Source: Photobacterium iliopiscarium
GTDB lineage: Bacteria > Pseudomonadota > Gammaproteobacteria > Enterobacterales > Vibrionaceae
Reading direction: 5' to 3'
Length of the DNA stretch: 64,000 nt
NCBI RefSeq assembly: GCF_003026395.1
Contig: NZ_PYOO01000003.1
Location: forward strand, 186,001-250,000
Shown: positions 21,238 to 31,079 of the stretch, one piece after another
How the letters are laid out: each line of letters starts with the position of its first letter
Position numbering within the stretch: position 1 is the first letter of the stretch
Position numbers and translations under genes: made by a program
Notes under the pieces: generated by a model
What the model saw: only the letters and a program-made list of their open reading frames with translations
What the model was told of the DNA's origin: nothing
Database searches by the model: none

Positions 21238-23106
21238 ATGGTCGCCAGCACATACAAAGACAAAGTTTCCCAGCTAATTAGTTGGGGACACTGGTTTAGC
21301 TTTTTCAATATTATCGCTGCCATGCTATTGGGCACGCGCTATATTATTTATTCAGAATGGCCGACAACAACGATCGGGCAACTGTATCTAGGATTAAGTT
21401 GGGTCGGACATTTTGGTTTCCTTGTCTTTGGTATTTATATACTGATCCTCTTTCCTGCGAGTTTCCTTATCCCTTCACAACGTTTAATGCGTGTGTTTGC
21501 GGTATTAGTTTCAACCGTAGGATTGACGGCACTGCTGCTCGATACTTATGCCTATCAAAGTGTTGACTTACATTTAAGTCCACTCGTGTGGGATTTGCTA
21601 TTAAGTGGTGAAAAGACAGAACTAAATACACGCTGGCAATATCTATTTATTGTCGTTCCAGTCATATTCCTGATCGAGATGATATTCTCAGAATGGATCT
21701 GGCGTAAACTTAGAAAGCTAACCCGTAAAAACGTGGGTGGTCCAATTGCCATCATATTTGGTCTATGCTTTCTAAGTAGCCACATTATTTATATCTGGGC
21801 GGATGCTAACCTTTACCGACCAGTCACAATGCAACGTTCAAATTTCCCATTGTCATACCCAATGACCGCAAAAACGTTCATGGAAAAACATGGCTTATTA
21901 GATCGCCAAGAATATGTTAAACGCCAAGCACAACAAGGCATTAATAACAGTGAAATGATGCGCTACCCCATTGATAAAGTTAACTTTCTCGATAAGGGCA
22001 CCAAGCAAAACCTGTTAATTATTATGGTCGATAGTTTACGCAGCGACATAGTAAATGCCGAGACGATGCCTAACTTAACGACTTTTGCTGATAACAATAT
22101 TAATTTCACCAATAACTACAGCACCAGTAATAATAACAGTGGTGTATTTGGCTTACTGTATGGCTTACCAAGTGGTTATGCCAACAGTATTCGCGCAGAA
22201 GGTAAATCACCGTTACTGTTTGATACTCTACAAAATCGTGGTTATCACTTTGGCTTATTCAGTGGTGAAGGTTTTGAACAACCAATGTATCGCGATGCTA
22301 TTTTCTCTAAAACTCAGCTTGCGACCATCGATAACCTTGACAATGGTAAACGCACACCCAGTGATCATTTAGCCTTTAATGACTGGCACCATTGGCTCGA
22401 AAAACAAAAGATCAATGACCCATGGTTTAGTTTGCTTGAATTAACATCTGTTGATCAATATGAAGAAAATAGTGATTATCAAACTAAATTCACGCCTTCT
22501 TTAGGCAGTAATTTACTCCATGACAAAAAAGTAGATTCCAATGTCTTGCTTAAAAATAGTTACCGTAATGCGGCTTATCATATTGATACGATTTTAGGTA
22601 AAGTGTTTGCGCAGCTAAAAGCACAAGGCATGATGGATAATACTATTGTGGTCATAACGTCAAACCATGGCACTGAATTTAATGAAACGGGTAATAATAC
22701 CTGGGGCTCTGACAGTAATTACAGCCAATATCAGATAAAAGTACCGATGATCATTCACTGGCCACAGCACTCGGCTCAGGTTGTGACCCGTCCAACCAGT
22801 AACCTTGATTTAGTACCCACGTTGATGGAATCATTGTTTAATGTGGCATCTAACCCATCAAATTACAGTTCAGGTATTAGTCTGTTTGATAATAACAGTG
22901 ATCGTCGTTGGATCTTAGCGGGTAATAGTAACGATATTGTGGTCATTCAAAAAGGGACGACCACCGTTGTCGATAAATACGGTAATTACCGCGTTTATAA
23001 CGACAAGTATCAGTTAATGACCCAAGATAAACCAAAACTGTCGACACTGATGCAAGTTATGCATGAATTAAAACGTTTTTATGTACCAAATGACCTGAAT
23101 AATTAA
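21238..23106 (+). CDS. yejM: YejM/PbgA/LapC inner-membrane sulfatase-like protein
   Basis: Essential-type regulator of LPS synthesis: in E. coli it binds lipid A and controls LpxC stability through LapB/FtsH. Five N-terminal helices (about residues 20-190, DUF3413) precede a periplasmic alkaline-phosphatase/sulfatase-fold domain (LLIIMVDSLRSDI, NYSTSNNNSGVFGLLYGLP, VITSNHGTEFNE). The family has lost sulfatase activity. The frame is open from TTG 21229, but ATG 21238 is the better start. About 622 aa. Confidence 0.93.
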   Translation: MVASTYKDKVSQLISWGHWFSFFNIIAAMLLGTRYIIYSEWPTTTIGQLYLGLSWVGHFGFLVFGIYILILFPASFLIPSQRLMRVFAVLVSTVGLTALLLDTYAYQSVDLHLSPLVWDLLLSGEKTELNTRWQYLFIVVPVIFLIEMIFSEWIWRKLRKLTRKNVGGPIAIIFGLCFLSSHIIYIWADANLYRPVTMQRSNFPLSYPMTAKTFMEKHGLLDRQEYVKRQAQQGINNSEMMRYPIDKVNFLDKGTKQNLLIIMVDSLRSDIVNAETMPNLTTFADNNINFTNNYSTSNNNSGVFGLLYGLPSGYANSIRAEGKSPLLFDTLQNRGYHFGLFSGEGFEQPMYRDAIFSKTQLATIDNLDNGKRTPSDHLAFNDWHHWLEKQKINDPWFSLLELTSVDQYEENSDYQTKFTPSLGSNLLHDKKVDSNVLLKNSYRNAAYHIDTILGKVFAQLKAQGMMDNTIVVITSNHGTEFNETGNNTWGSDSNYSQYQIKVPMIIHWPQHSAQVVTRPTSNLDLVPTLMESLFNVASNPSNYSSGISLFDNNSDRRWILAGNSNDIVVIQKGTTTVVDKYGNYRVYNDKYQLMTQDKPKLSTLMQVMHELKRFYVPNDLNN

Positions 23107-23120
23107 GATTAAATAACACT

Positions 23121-23149
23121 AAAAAAAGCAGCTTTCGAGCTGCTTTTTT
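23121..23149 (+). terminator. Terminator between yejM and the lipoprotein gene
   Basis: Stem AAAAAGCAGCT / AGCTGCTTTTT with a TTCG tetraloop; A and T runs on both sides make it bidirectional for the convergent genes. Confidence 0.88.
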
Positions 23150-23166
23150 ACTGTTACCATCTTTAA

Positions 23167-23439
23167 CTACAAATAATCTTCTTGATGCTCTGCATAACAA
23201 TGTTCAAATCCATCTTGCCAACCATTCCGGTATTTTAATACTGATGCTATTCGTTCAGGATCACGCCTAAAACCATCAAGATACGTATTCCCTGCGACTG
23301 AACGGCTATAACAACCATCCTGATACCCATCAAGATAAGCGCGCTCAAAACCCAGCTCAGCTAATTGTTGGTGGCGGCTATTACTACACCCATTTAATAC
23401 ACTTAAACTTATCATGCTTATTAGTAACAGAAACTTCAT
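23167..23439 (-). CDS. Small predicted lipoprotein
   Basis: 90-aa protein with a lipoprotein signal peptide (lipobox LNGC, Cys18). The mature part is rich in Gly, Tyr and Asp with two YxxGYQDGC/NGWQDGFEHC-like repeats, resembling small YDG-repeat lipoproteins. I do not recognise a function. Monocistronic; ATG 23439 is preceded by AAGGATAACGAG. Confidence 0.6.
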   Translation of the reverse strand: MKFLLLISMISLSVLNGCSNSRHQQLAELGFERAYLDGYQDGCYSRSVAGNTYLDGFRRDPERIASVLKYRNGWQDGFEHCYAEHQEDYL

Positions 23440-23714
23440 CTCGTTATCCTTTTACTTATAAAGCCATCAAATAACCAAATGAAAAATAAGTACATTTAAT
23501 ATTACCGTTTTTTCCATAGCAACTTAATTATAGATAATAAAAATCTGTTCAAGCTGTAATATTAATAAGAATAATAGCCATAAAAAGATGAATTAGATCT
23601 CACTTTTTAGTGTAAACAAGAATATATCATTAACTTGTGGAATATATCCTGCTAATTTTAAAGATAATAGTTAACAATAACGTTGCACTCACTGACTCAT
23701 GGAATAGAGTATTA

Positions 23715-25337
23715 ATGAACGAACAGATTGCAGTTTTCTATCAAACAGTTGCTAAACAATGCAGTAATGCCCATAGCCTTAGAACTATTTGTGAATTAGT
23801 TTGCCGTAATCTTATTCAAAGCTTCTCGGTTAATCACCTACAACTTATTATTAAATATAATAATGAATGGAAGTTATTATTAGAATTAAATACAAAAGGG
23901 ATCCAATATTATTTCCCTCCAATAATAATACCAACATCAACTGAGTATTATTATAAAAACATCCATTATTATGTTAATAAAACAGAAGCATCAATTGATA
24001 TATTACCGAATTATCGCTATGTGTTGATTCCATTAAAGCATCATTCAGCCATTATTGGTCACTTAACCATTGCCGTCCCATTAGAATCAAACCTTCAACC
24101 TAAGCACCTGACGATACTAGCAGCATTACTCTCTGCTGAAATCACCGCAGGATTAATCAAAAAAGCCACAAAGAATCATAATGTTGGGCGTATCAATGCC
24201 GAAAAAGCATTACTTTCCAGTAAAGAACAACAAAAATCATTACTGAGTTATCTTCAAAACATGCATGATATTTCGTTCCAATTATGGCGCAGCAATATAA
24301 TGGAAGATATGCTTTTTATTGCTGTCGATGAAGGTAAAAAACGGCTTAATATCGATAGAATGGCTATTTTCCTATTTGATAAACAAAAAAGAATGCACGG
24401 TACTTTCGGTACTGACATCCATGGAAATACTGTTAATGAAGGTTATTTTGAATCTGAAATCCCGAATCAATGGTTTGCATCGAAAACATTAGAATATAAA
24501 GAGTATATTGCATTTCAAGAAAACACCCCGTTATATCATGATTTACAACAAATAGGCTTTGGCTGGAGTGCTTATATTGCGCTATGGGATGAAGATACCC
24601 CTATAGGATGGATTGCTTGTGATAATTTAATTACAGGACAACCATTACGCAATTATCACCATCAACTACTAAAACAATATGGCTTTATTGTTTCACAACA
24701 TATTTTACGTCTGCGGGCTGCTGATAAACTAATAAAGCTCAATCATGATCTTGAACAACGCGTACAAAGTCGAACTAAAGAATTAAATAAAGCTAATGAA
24801 CAACTCCAAAAATTATCACGGATTGATGCTCTCACTAATATTGCAAATCGACGCGTCTTTGATGAAACCGTAATGACTGAATGGCGTCGAGCAAATCGGC
24901 TTGGATTACCCCTCTCATTACTCATATTAGATATTGATAATTTCAAAACTTATAACGATAAACTCGGTCATGCCGCAGGCGATCAATGTTTAAGAAAAAT
25001 CGCAGCGACACTTTCTCAGGTTGAACGTCGAGCTGGAACATTATTTGCGCGTTATGGCGGTGAAGAATTTGTTTTATTACTGCCAGGGCAAAATCAACAA
25101 GCCGCCGTTAATAATGCCCAACGCTTACTTAATGCAATGCATAATCTCGCATTACCTTTTCCGAGTGAATCTAAAAAAGATAAACCGATTGTGACTGTTA
25201 GTATTGGCGTAAGCACTATTATTCCATCTCAAACAACGACCTATGGTAATTTTTTCAAACATGTCGATACCGCTCTTTATCAAGCAAAAGCTGAGGGTAA
25301 AGATTGTTTTCGCGTGCTGTTACCTGAACTAATATAA
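23715..25337 (+). CDS. GAF-domain diguanylate cyclase (GGDEF)
   Basis: Cytosolic c-di-GMP synthase, about 540 aa from ATG 23715. Two GAF-like sensor regions (about residues 25-155 and 195-345) are joined to a coiled-coil (LNHDLEQRVQSRTKELNKANEQLQKL) and a C-terminal GGDEF domain. The active-site loop is ARYGGEEFVLL, with DALTNIANRR and LDIDNFKTYND upstream, so it should be catalytic. The inhibitory RxxD site is not conserved (RAGT at that place). The frame also opens at GTG 23637, but those residues look non-coding. Confidence 0.86.
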   Translation: MNEQIAVFYQTVAKQCSNAHSLRTICELVCRNLIQSFSVNHLQLIIKYNNEWKLLLELNTKGIQYYFPPIIIPTSTEYYYKNIHYYVNKTEASIDILPNYRYVLIPLKHHSAIIGHLTIAVPLESNLQPKHLTILAALLSAEITAGLIKKATKNHNVGRINAEKALLSSKEQQKSLLSYLQNMHDISFQLWRSNIMEDMLFIAVDEGKKRLNIDRMAIFLFDKQKRMHGTFGTDIHGNTVNEGYFESEIPNQWFASKTLEYKEYIAFQENTPLYHDLQQIGFGWSAYIALWDEDTPIGWIACDNLITGQPLRNYHHQLLKQYGFIVSQHILRLRAADKLIKLNHDLEQRVQSRTKELNKANEQLQKLSRIDALTNIANRRVFDETVMTEWRRANRLGLPLSLLILDIDNFKTYNDKLGHAAGDQCLRKIAATLSQVERRAGTLFARYGGEEFVLLLPGQNQQAAVNNAQRLLNAMHNLALPFPSESKKDKPIVTVSIGVSTIIPSQTTTYGNFFKHVDTALYQAKAEGKDCFRVLLPELI

Positions 25338-25389
25338 CGCAATAAATATTCACACAAGCAACAGCAACATTGAACCAAATAAAATCTAA

Positions 25390-27026
25390 TCAGCTCTTAC
25401 GCTTTGGTGTGGCTTTTGTTTTAGCCGCCGTGCCTTTTTTTGCATAGCTACGTTTCTTCGTTCGTGGTGTAAACTCAGGCGATGTTAGTGATCGTAAACT
25501 TGGTGGCACATCACTGACTTTTACCTGCTCCATTAAGGCTGTTACTTGTTGTTCTAATGCCGCCATAAACGGTTGATACGCACATTTTCTATCGGCCATA
25601 TCATGCAGTTGATGCTCCCAATGCGCGGTCATATCAGGATAGGTCGATGTATCGGGTAAGGCGTAAATTAAGCCTTTCCCCGCCTCAGAAGCATGAATAG
25701 CTTTACCTTGGCGTTGTAATAACTGGCGCTTAAACAACATTTCTAAAATACCTGCTCGCGTTGCCTCAGTGCCTAAGCCATCAGTATCACGCAGTATTTT
25801 CTTCAATGACGCATCGGATACAAACCGCGCAATACCCGTCATTGCTTGTAATAACGTTGCCTCAGTAAATGCTTTTGGTGGCTCGGTCATTTTATCTTTG
25901 ATCTCACCATCACGGCAGACCAAAACGGTGCCTTTATCAAGTGGCGGCACTTTATCGGCTAAGTCACTGTCTTCTTTTTTATCATCACGGCCTAATAATG
26001 CTCGCCAACCTAGTAACATTAATTGACGCCCCTTAGCTATAAATAGTCCCTGAGCGATAGTGAACACCAACTTAGCATCAGCGTATTCGGCGGCTGGATA
26101 AAATTGCATTAAGTACTGGCGAGCAATTAACTGGTATATTTTCGCTTCATAACCCGTTAATACTGACGATGATTTAGGGGTTGGAATAATCGCATGGTGA
26201 GCATCTACTTTTTTATCATTCCATGCTTTTGATTTTAATGTCGTATTCGCATTATCTACCGCAGAAGCTAACTGGTTATCTGTCGTCGCAATAGCACGAC
26301 AAACATCATTAGCTTGTTTGAAATGATCCGATGGTAAGTGACGACTATCTGAACGGGGGTAAGTGATCACTTTATGTTTTTCATACAGTGACTGACAAGT
26401 CGAGAGTACATCAGCAGCACTCATACCAAACCGTTTCGCAGCATCAATTTGTAACGCTGATAACGAATATGGTAGCGGTGGCGCTGTTTTAGTTCGTTTA
26501 CGTTCAGATTCCGTTACTTCTGCGGGTTGACCTTTAATCCGTGCGATTACATTTTCACACAGTTTACGGTTAAGGATCCGCCCTTCTGAATCTTGATGAG
26601 GCTCACACGATTTGCTGGGTTGCCACTTGGCATAAATCGTTTGCTCACCGTAAGCAATTAACGCCAAGACTTCATAAAATGGTTTGGCGACAAAATTAGC
26701 AATATCATCATCACGTCGAACAACCAGTCCTAAAATAGGGGTTTGCACTCGCCCAACCGATAACACACCTCGATAACCACCCTTCTGTCCAAGTAAAGTA
26801 TAAGCACGAGTCATATTCATGCCATATAACCAATCGGCACGCGAACGTGCAAGGGCTGATACAGATAACGGAATAAAATCACGGTTACTGCGCATTGTTG
26901 CTAAAGCTTTTTTAACCGCCGCTGGGTTTAAATCTGAAATAAGCAGTCGTTGTGCCGCTGCTTTTTTAGTTTTGGATATTTTGACGTAATCAATCACTTC
27001 ATCCACCAGCAATTGTCCTTCCCGAT
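25390..27026 (-). pseudogene. topB: Chromosomal topB, 3' part, cut off by the element
   Basis: Codes for DNA topoisomerase III from just after the Toprim Asp pair to the C-terminus: first residues EGQLLVDEVIDYVKISK (element junction at 27027/27028), active-site Tyr in VITYPRSDSRHLP, basic tail TPRTKKRSYAKK. It is the natural continuation of the stub at 43564-43926: joining the two across the matching CCCGATC restores DPDREGQLLVDE. It has no start codon of its own except TTG/GTG codons near 27012, and its E. coli-type N-terminal 107 residues are 16.6 kb away. Probably not functional alone. Confidence 0.93.
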
Positions 27027-27120
27027 CAATATTACAAGTAATTTTTGATAAATAATTTAATCATCTGATTTTAAAGGTAAATATCATTTTTCATACTTCT
27101 TGTTATCTTTAACATGTAAA
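27021..27120. mobile_element. Left end (attL) of the topB-integrated element
   Basis: Host sequence CTTCCCGATC passes into AATATTACAAGTAATTTTTG at 27028. The element-side 90 or so bp are repeated, with about 80% match, at 32111-32200. CCCGATC (27021-27027) is repeated at the other end (43605-43611), so it is either a 7-bp target duplication or the recombination core. In the intact target it forms half of the palindrome TCCCGATCGGGA. Confidence 0.85.
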
Positions 27121-27619
27121 TCAACCATATCAGTCAATAGACAACAAGATCGAAACTAATTTCTAAATAGTAACGGTTTAGTAAATTATGCATAACCTTA
27201 AGTATGGCAAAAAATAAAGCGGTATAAAGCTTTTGACTCTTAATCCCAACACTATTTTTCGAAGCAATAATGCATTTGAGATATTATCTTCACCTGAAGA
27301 AAATATCTCAAATATAAATAAAAGATGAAACATCCCTATCAACAAATAAACTAACAAGTTTGTTTGTTGAACATTTCAATTCTTTTGACAAATAAAACAC
27401 ATTACTTTTATTAACACTAATCGAAATTAATTAACATTAAGCCGATCTAGAAAATTTCCTTTTTTATTTAAGTAAGAAATTGTTACTAACATCATAAATT
27501 AAAAACTCAAATTGATTATAATTACATGATTTTTCAAATATATTACTAAGTGAATAAGATAGTTTTATTTAATATTCTTACACGCACTTAGTATCGTTGC
27601 TAATAATTATGGAGATAAT
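27121..27619. other. Non-coding left flank of the element cargo
   Basis: About 500 bp, strongly AT-rich, no ORF supported. It should contain the promoter of the plus-strand TIR operon starting at 27620. GGAG is 8 nt before its ATG. Confidence 0.5.
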
Positions 27620-28222
27620 ATGGCTTTATTTAACGAAACTTCAATTAGAGATCGTGCAAAACAAGAGAGGCTGCGCGCAACAAATATTTATAAATCTAAC
27701 AACAGAATTCTGTCTGATTCAGCATCCACTTTTAATAAGTATAAAACATACGATATTTTCCTATCACATAGTTCAAAAGATGCAGAACTAATTCTTGGCG
27801 TTAAGGTTACATTGGAAGATATGGGATATTCAGTTTATGTGGACTGGGTTGAAGATTCTCAATTAGATAGAGAAAGTGTAAATGAAACTACGGCTGAATT
27901 ACTTCGCGAAAGAATGGATGCATCAAAATCGTTATTCTATGTAACAACTGAAAACTCAGAATCATCAAAGTGGATGCCTTGGGAATGTGGCTATTTTGAT
28001 GGAATTAAAGAAAAAGTAGCAATATTACCAATTAAAAAATACTCATATGATAATGATTATAACGGACAAGAATATCTAGGTCTGTACCCATATTGTGTAA
28101 AACAAAATAATACACAAGGAAAATCGTGTCTATGGGTATACAAAAATAGAAACTTTTATATGCTTTATGAAACTTGGCTGGAAAAATCAAGGCGTAACTT
28201 AGAATGGAGAAGAATCGGCTAA
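27620..28222 (+). CDS. TIR-domain protein, first gene of a three-gene operon
   Basis: 200 aa. Residues 1-43 are polar; residues 44-190 form a TIR domain (YDIFLSHSSKDAELI, then GYSVYVDWVEDSQLDR). The putative catalytic Glu is E122 in WMPWECGYFDG, the W-x3-E position of NAD+-cleaving TIR domains. Such proteins either deplete NAD+ or make cyclic ADP-ribose signals during phage defence. Its stop overlaps the next ATG (TAATG), so it is translationally coupled to the 3-TM gene. The signalling role is inferred. Confidence 0.85.
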   Translation: MALFNETSIRDRAKQERLRATNIYKSNNRILSDSASTFNKYKTYDIFLSHSSKDAELILGVKVTLEDMGYSVYVDWVEDSQLDRESVNETTAELLRERMDASKSLFYVTTENSESSKWMPWECGYFDGIKEKVAILPIKKYSYDNDYNGQEYLGLYPYCVKQNNTQGKSCLWVYKNRNFYMLYETWLEKSRRNLEWRRIG

Positions 28223-28635
28223 TGGAACCAAATAAAGTAAAACACTTAGAGTTTATTCAAGCAGTAATAACACGAATGAATACTAACTCCTTTCAGATCA
28301 AAGGTTGGTGTATAACAATAGCCTCGGCACTATTAGCAATATATGCTTCAAATAAAAATGAGTTGTTTATTCTTATAGCTATAGCTCCAACGTTTATCTT
28401 TTGGCTTCTTGATAGTTATTACTTAATGCAAGAAAGAAAATTTAGAGGTTTATATAAAGATATTGCGGGAATATCAACAAATCCACAACAACTTAAAAGT
28501 TTTGAGATGAGACCAGATTTATATATCAAAGGCGAATATAGCTTCTTCAATTCATTTTTATCTGGGACTGTTGCGACACTTTATTTCCCAATATGTCTAA
28601 TTTTAGGCGTATTGTTTTATTCCCTTAAATATTGA
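28222..28635 (+). CDS. Small 3-TM membrane protein coupled to TIR gene
   Basis: 137 aa with three predicted membrane helices (about residues 28-42, 47-67 and 112-135). An N-terminal segment FIQAVITRMNTNSFQIKGW resembles a motif I associate with small membrane proteins in defence loci. Start ATG 28222 overlaps the upstream TIR stop; the in-frame ATG at 28204 lies inside the TIR gene. Between two TIR genes, it is a good candidate for a membrane-disrupting effector or an anchor. It has no macro or SLOG domain, unlike known ThsA effectors. Confidence 0.7.
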   Translation: MEPNKVKHLEFIQAVITRMNTNSFQIKGWCITIASALLAIYASNKNELFILIAIAPTFIFWLLDSYYLMQERKFRGLYKDIAGISTNPQQLKSFEMRPDLYIKGEYSFFNSFLSGTVATLYFPICLILGVLFYSLKY

Positions 28636-28650
28636 GGTTAAAAATACAAC

Positions 28651-29274
28651 ATGGCTAGAAAAACATTCATTTCCTATAAATATAGCGAAGCCAAAATTCT
28701 TAGAGACAAGATATTAAAATCGTTAGGTGACGATGCGATCTACTACCAAGGTGAAACTGCGGACTCTCCAGATCTAACTGATACAACGACAGAGAATATA
28801 AAGAAAAACTTGACGGACATGATGTATAACACGTCTGTCACTATTGTAATAATATCACCCAATATCAAGCAAAGTGACTGGATTGATTGGGAGATAGAGT
28901 ATTGCCTAAAAGAAATCACTCGTAACGGACGTACCTCAAAAACTAACGGTGTAGTTGGTGTAGTTCAAGAAATCGATGGGAACTATGATTGGTTGATTAC
29001 CCAACAAACGAATAATGACGGGTGTGTGAGTCGAGTTATTTCAAGTACGCCATTGTTAGATATAATCAACAATAACCGTTATAACAGACCCGATCATGGA
29101 TATACCTGTAAGGATTGTAAAAGTTTTAGCCAATTAGATGGGTCATATATCTCCATTATCGATGAGAATGTCTTTCTTAAAGACCCTCATAAATATATAG
29201 AAAATGCATATGAAAAATCTGAAGCATCCAAAGAGTTTAAGTTAGTTAAACAAAGAAATGTGATTCCCGTATAG
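28651..29274 (+). CDS. ThsB-like TIR protein (MTH538/DUF1863 type)
   Basis: 207 aa, beginning MARKTFISYKYSEAKILRDKIL, typical of the ThsB/MTH538 branch of TIR domains. SVTIVIISPNIKQSDWIDWEIEYCLKE contains the putative catalytic Glu81 (W-x3-E). ThsB proteins sense phage and make ADP-ribose-derived signals for ThsA effectors. Here the expected ThsA is not adjacent; the partners are the coupled TIR and 3-TM genes 15 nt upstream. The C-terminal 70 residues (from about 145) carry CKDCKSFSQLDGSY and are not family-typical as far as I can tell. Confidence 0.8.
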   Translation: MARKTFISYKYSEAKILRDKILKSLGDDAIYYQGETADSPDLTDTTTENIKKNLTDMMYNTSVTIVIISPNIKQSDWIDWEIEYCLKEITRNGRTSKTNGVVGVVQEIDGNYDWLITQQTNNDGCVSRVISSTPLLDIINNNRYNRPDHGYTCKDCKSFSQLDGSYISIIDENVFLKDPHKYIENAYEKSEASKEFKLVKQRNVIPV

Positions 29275-29279
29275 CTTAA

Positions 29280-29317
29280 ATGTATAACTGAGAGTTAATG
29301 TGCTCTCAGTTATACAT
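29280..29317. terminator. Bidirectional terminator between the two TIR operons
   Basis: Perfect 15-bp stem ATGTATAACTGAGAG / CTCTCAGTTATACAT with an 8-nt loop; A-rich on the plus side and T-rich after the arm on the minus side. It lies between convergent operons. Confidence 0.75.
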
Positions 29318-29335
29318 AAAAAATAATGATTATCT

Positions 29336-29923
29336 TTACTTAACTATTCTTGGTTCATTAGGTGATATATTAAGCTGTTCATAAAAAATCTTAGAGTAAT
29401 TTATGTCATCATTAGTATTACAGCCAAAAATAAGATTAGCTAAATCTCGTGACGCACCACCTGGACTTGAAAGAGCAATGATGTTGGCTTTTGGGTGATA
29501 TGACTTAAATAGTTTAAATTCATCAATAATCCCCCCCATTCCACCGATAAATACTGCTGATTCAAGATTATCTCGTAAAAGCATAGCATTTCTCATTTTC
29601 AATAAGCTTTCTGAAATTCCTTCTGGTGCAGCTTCGATGTAAATAACGTTTGAAAATTTCGTATTCTCAATTGGATATTTACCTTCAAAAAACTTACTTT
29701 GATATAAAGTTACGTTATCTGCAAAATCAATCCCAATTTCTTCACAGACTGCCCATAATAAGGGAGTTATAGCTGGATGCCCCCCAAATACTATATGACG
29801 TCGCCCTAAAGCAATTGTAGCAAAGTCCCTAATAGCACATTGAATCAAATATGGATCTGATGTGTCGAAGTAATCTCCGCATCCTTCTTTCGGGATACTA
29901 GCTGATAAGAATATCTCTTTCAT
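29336..29923 (-). CDS. SLOG-like nucleotide-sensing protein paired with TIR gene
   Basis: 195 aa with a Rossmann-like pattern of SLOG/LOG proteins: MKEIFLSASIP at the start, HIVFGGHPAITPLL near residue 43, AVFIGGMGGIIDEFKLF near residue 122, IIALSSPGG after that. SLOG domains bind nucleotide-derived signals, for example the cyclic ADP-ribose isomer in ThsA. It overlaps the upstream TIR gene by 26 nt, so the two are co-translated. No effector domain is fused to it. Confidence 0.72.
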   Translation of the reverse strand: MKEIFLSASIPKEGCGDYFDTSDPYLIQCAIRDFATIALGRRHIVFGGHPAITPLLWAVCEEIGIDFADNVTLYQSKFFEGKYPIENTKFSNVIYIEAAPEGISESLLKMRNAMLLRDNLESAVFIGGMGGIIDEFKLFKSYHPKANIIALSSPGGASRDLANLIFGCNTNDDINYSKIFYEQLNISPNEPRIVK

Positions 29924-31064
29924 TAGTTTTTATCTCCCAAGCTGGCAATTCCCATGATGTTTTATCGATTTGAATCCAACGAGCAGACTCAAAATTACAA
30001 TTTAACCAATCTATATGTTTTTGGTATTCAGTCTGTATACCAATACAATCATAGATTATTGCAAAAGGTTTTGAACTAGCAATCTCGTCAGCATTCTGTA
30101 AAGTCTTAGCATTTGGCACACCTATTACTGGAAAAGCAGTAAGGTCAATCTGATTAGGTAAACGAATACTAATTGAATGCTGATAGCCAAGCCCTAAAAT
30201 TGAAGCATCAATTGTCTTTAATTGCTCTCGCAGTTTATTCAACATTAAAGAACTTCTAACAGCATAGCCCTTACTTCTTTCGACTTCTAATACCTCACAT
30301 ATTCTTTCAATAGAGGTATCGCACAGATTACCATGCTGATCTATATCATCTTCCTGTAGCTCATAATTACGAGCGGTCTTTGTTCTATCTGAGCGTGTTA
30401 CATCAGGCCAGCCAATACGTAAAATAGGAATATTTTTTGATTGCGTTCGTCCGTATTCTTGATATGTCCATCTACTATCAAAATAGCTTTGCGTATCGAG
30501 CATAAGTAATACATCTGATTCACACAGCTGTTGCCATAAGTTTGATTGGAAATCTTCTGCCGGAGGAATTCCATGACTATCAAGAAAAACATCAAAATGA
30601 CGAGCAGATAAAGCTTCAAATAATTGTAGGGCAGCTTGTCTAGATTCACTACGCCTGTAGCTTATGAAGACCTTCCGTTGTTTTGGTAATAAACCTACGC
30701 ATTCTAAAAAGCTAGTTGTAATGCGTTCTATTCCACTTTTCTCATATGATATACAGTTAAGAAATCTTAAACATATGGGAATTTCAAGATCTACATTAGG
30801 GAAATCGGAAACAATGGGTAAAATCGGTATGTTTTGGTCAATTAATCTTTGAACATTAAATACAGATGCATTTTCACTACCGTAAAAAACAGCAGCAGAA
30901 GCACTTACCTTAGAAGGTTCAAAAATTTCAGGTTTAACAGACCAAGATACTTCTTCACCAAGTTTGAAATCGAATTCTGCAATTGCATTAGAAATACATA
31001 GTTCAAGTTCTTCTATTTGCTCTGGTGATGGCTCACCTAAAACGGCTAACTCATACAAAAACAT
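29898..31064 (-). CDS. Two-domain protein with TIR domain
   Basis: 388 aa from ATG 31064 (AGGA 7 nt upstream; the frame's earlier TTG at 31079 is less likely). Residues 1-125 form an unrecognised alpha/beta domain. Residues 130-270 form a TIR domain (KVFISYRRSESRQAALQLFEAL, FDVFLDSHGIPPAEDF) with the putative catalytic Glu203 in RWTYQEYGRT. The C-terminal 110 residues may be another nucleotide-binding fold. Together with the overlapping SLOG-like gene it looks like a two-component NAD+-signal system; this is inference. Confidence 0.78.
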   Translation of the reverse strand: MFLYELAVLGEPSPEQIEELELCISNAIAEFDFKLGEEVSWSVKPEIFEPSKVSASAAVFYGSENASVFNVQRLIDQNIPILPIVSDFPNVDLEIPICLRFLNCISYEKSGIERITTSFLECVGLLPKQRKVFISYRRSESRQAALQLFEALSARHFDVFLDSHGIPPAEDFQSNLWQQLCESDVLLMLDTQSYFDSRWTYQEYGRTQSKNIPILRIGWPDVTRSDRTKTARNYELQEDDIDQHGNLCDTSIERICEVLEVERSKGYAVRSSLMLNKLREQLKTIDASILGLGYQHSISIRLPNQIDLTAFPVIGVPNAKTLQNADEIASSKPFAIIYDCIGIQTEYQKHIDWLNCNFESARWIQIDKTSWELPAWEIKTNERDILIS

Positions 31065-31079
31065 TCTATATCCTGTCAA

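Noticed and set aside
23637-23714. N-terminal extension of the GGDEF protein from GTG 23637
   Set aside because: The extra 26 residues follow an AT-rich leader and no RBS is visible; ATG 23715 starts the folded region.
29280-29317. Hairpin between TIR operons as a second attC site
   Set aside because: No RYYYAAC/GTTRRRY boxes flank it; it fits a bidirectional terminator between convergent operons.
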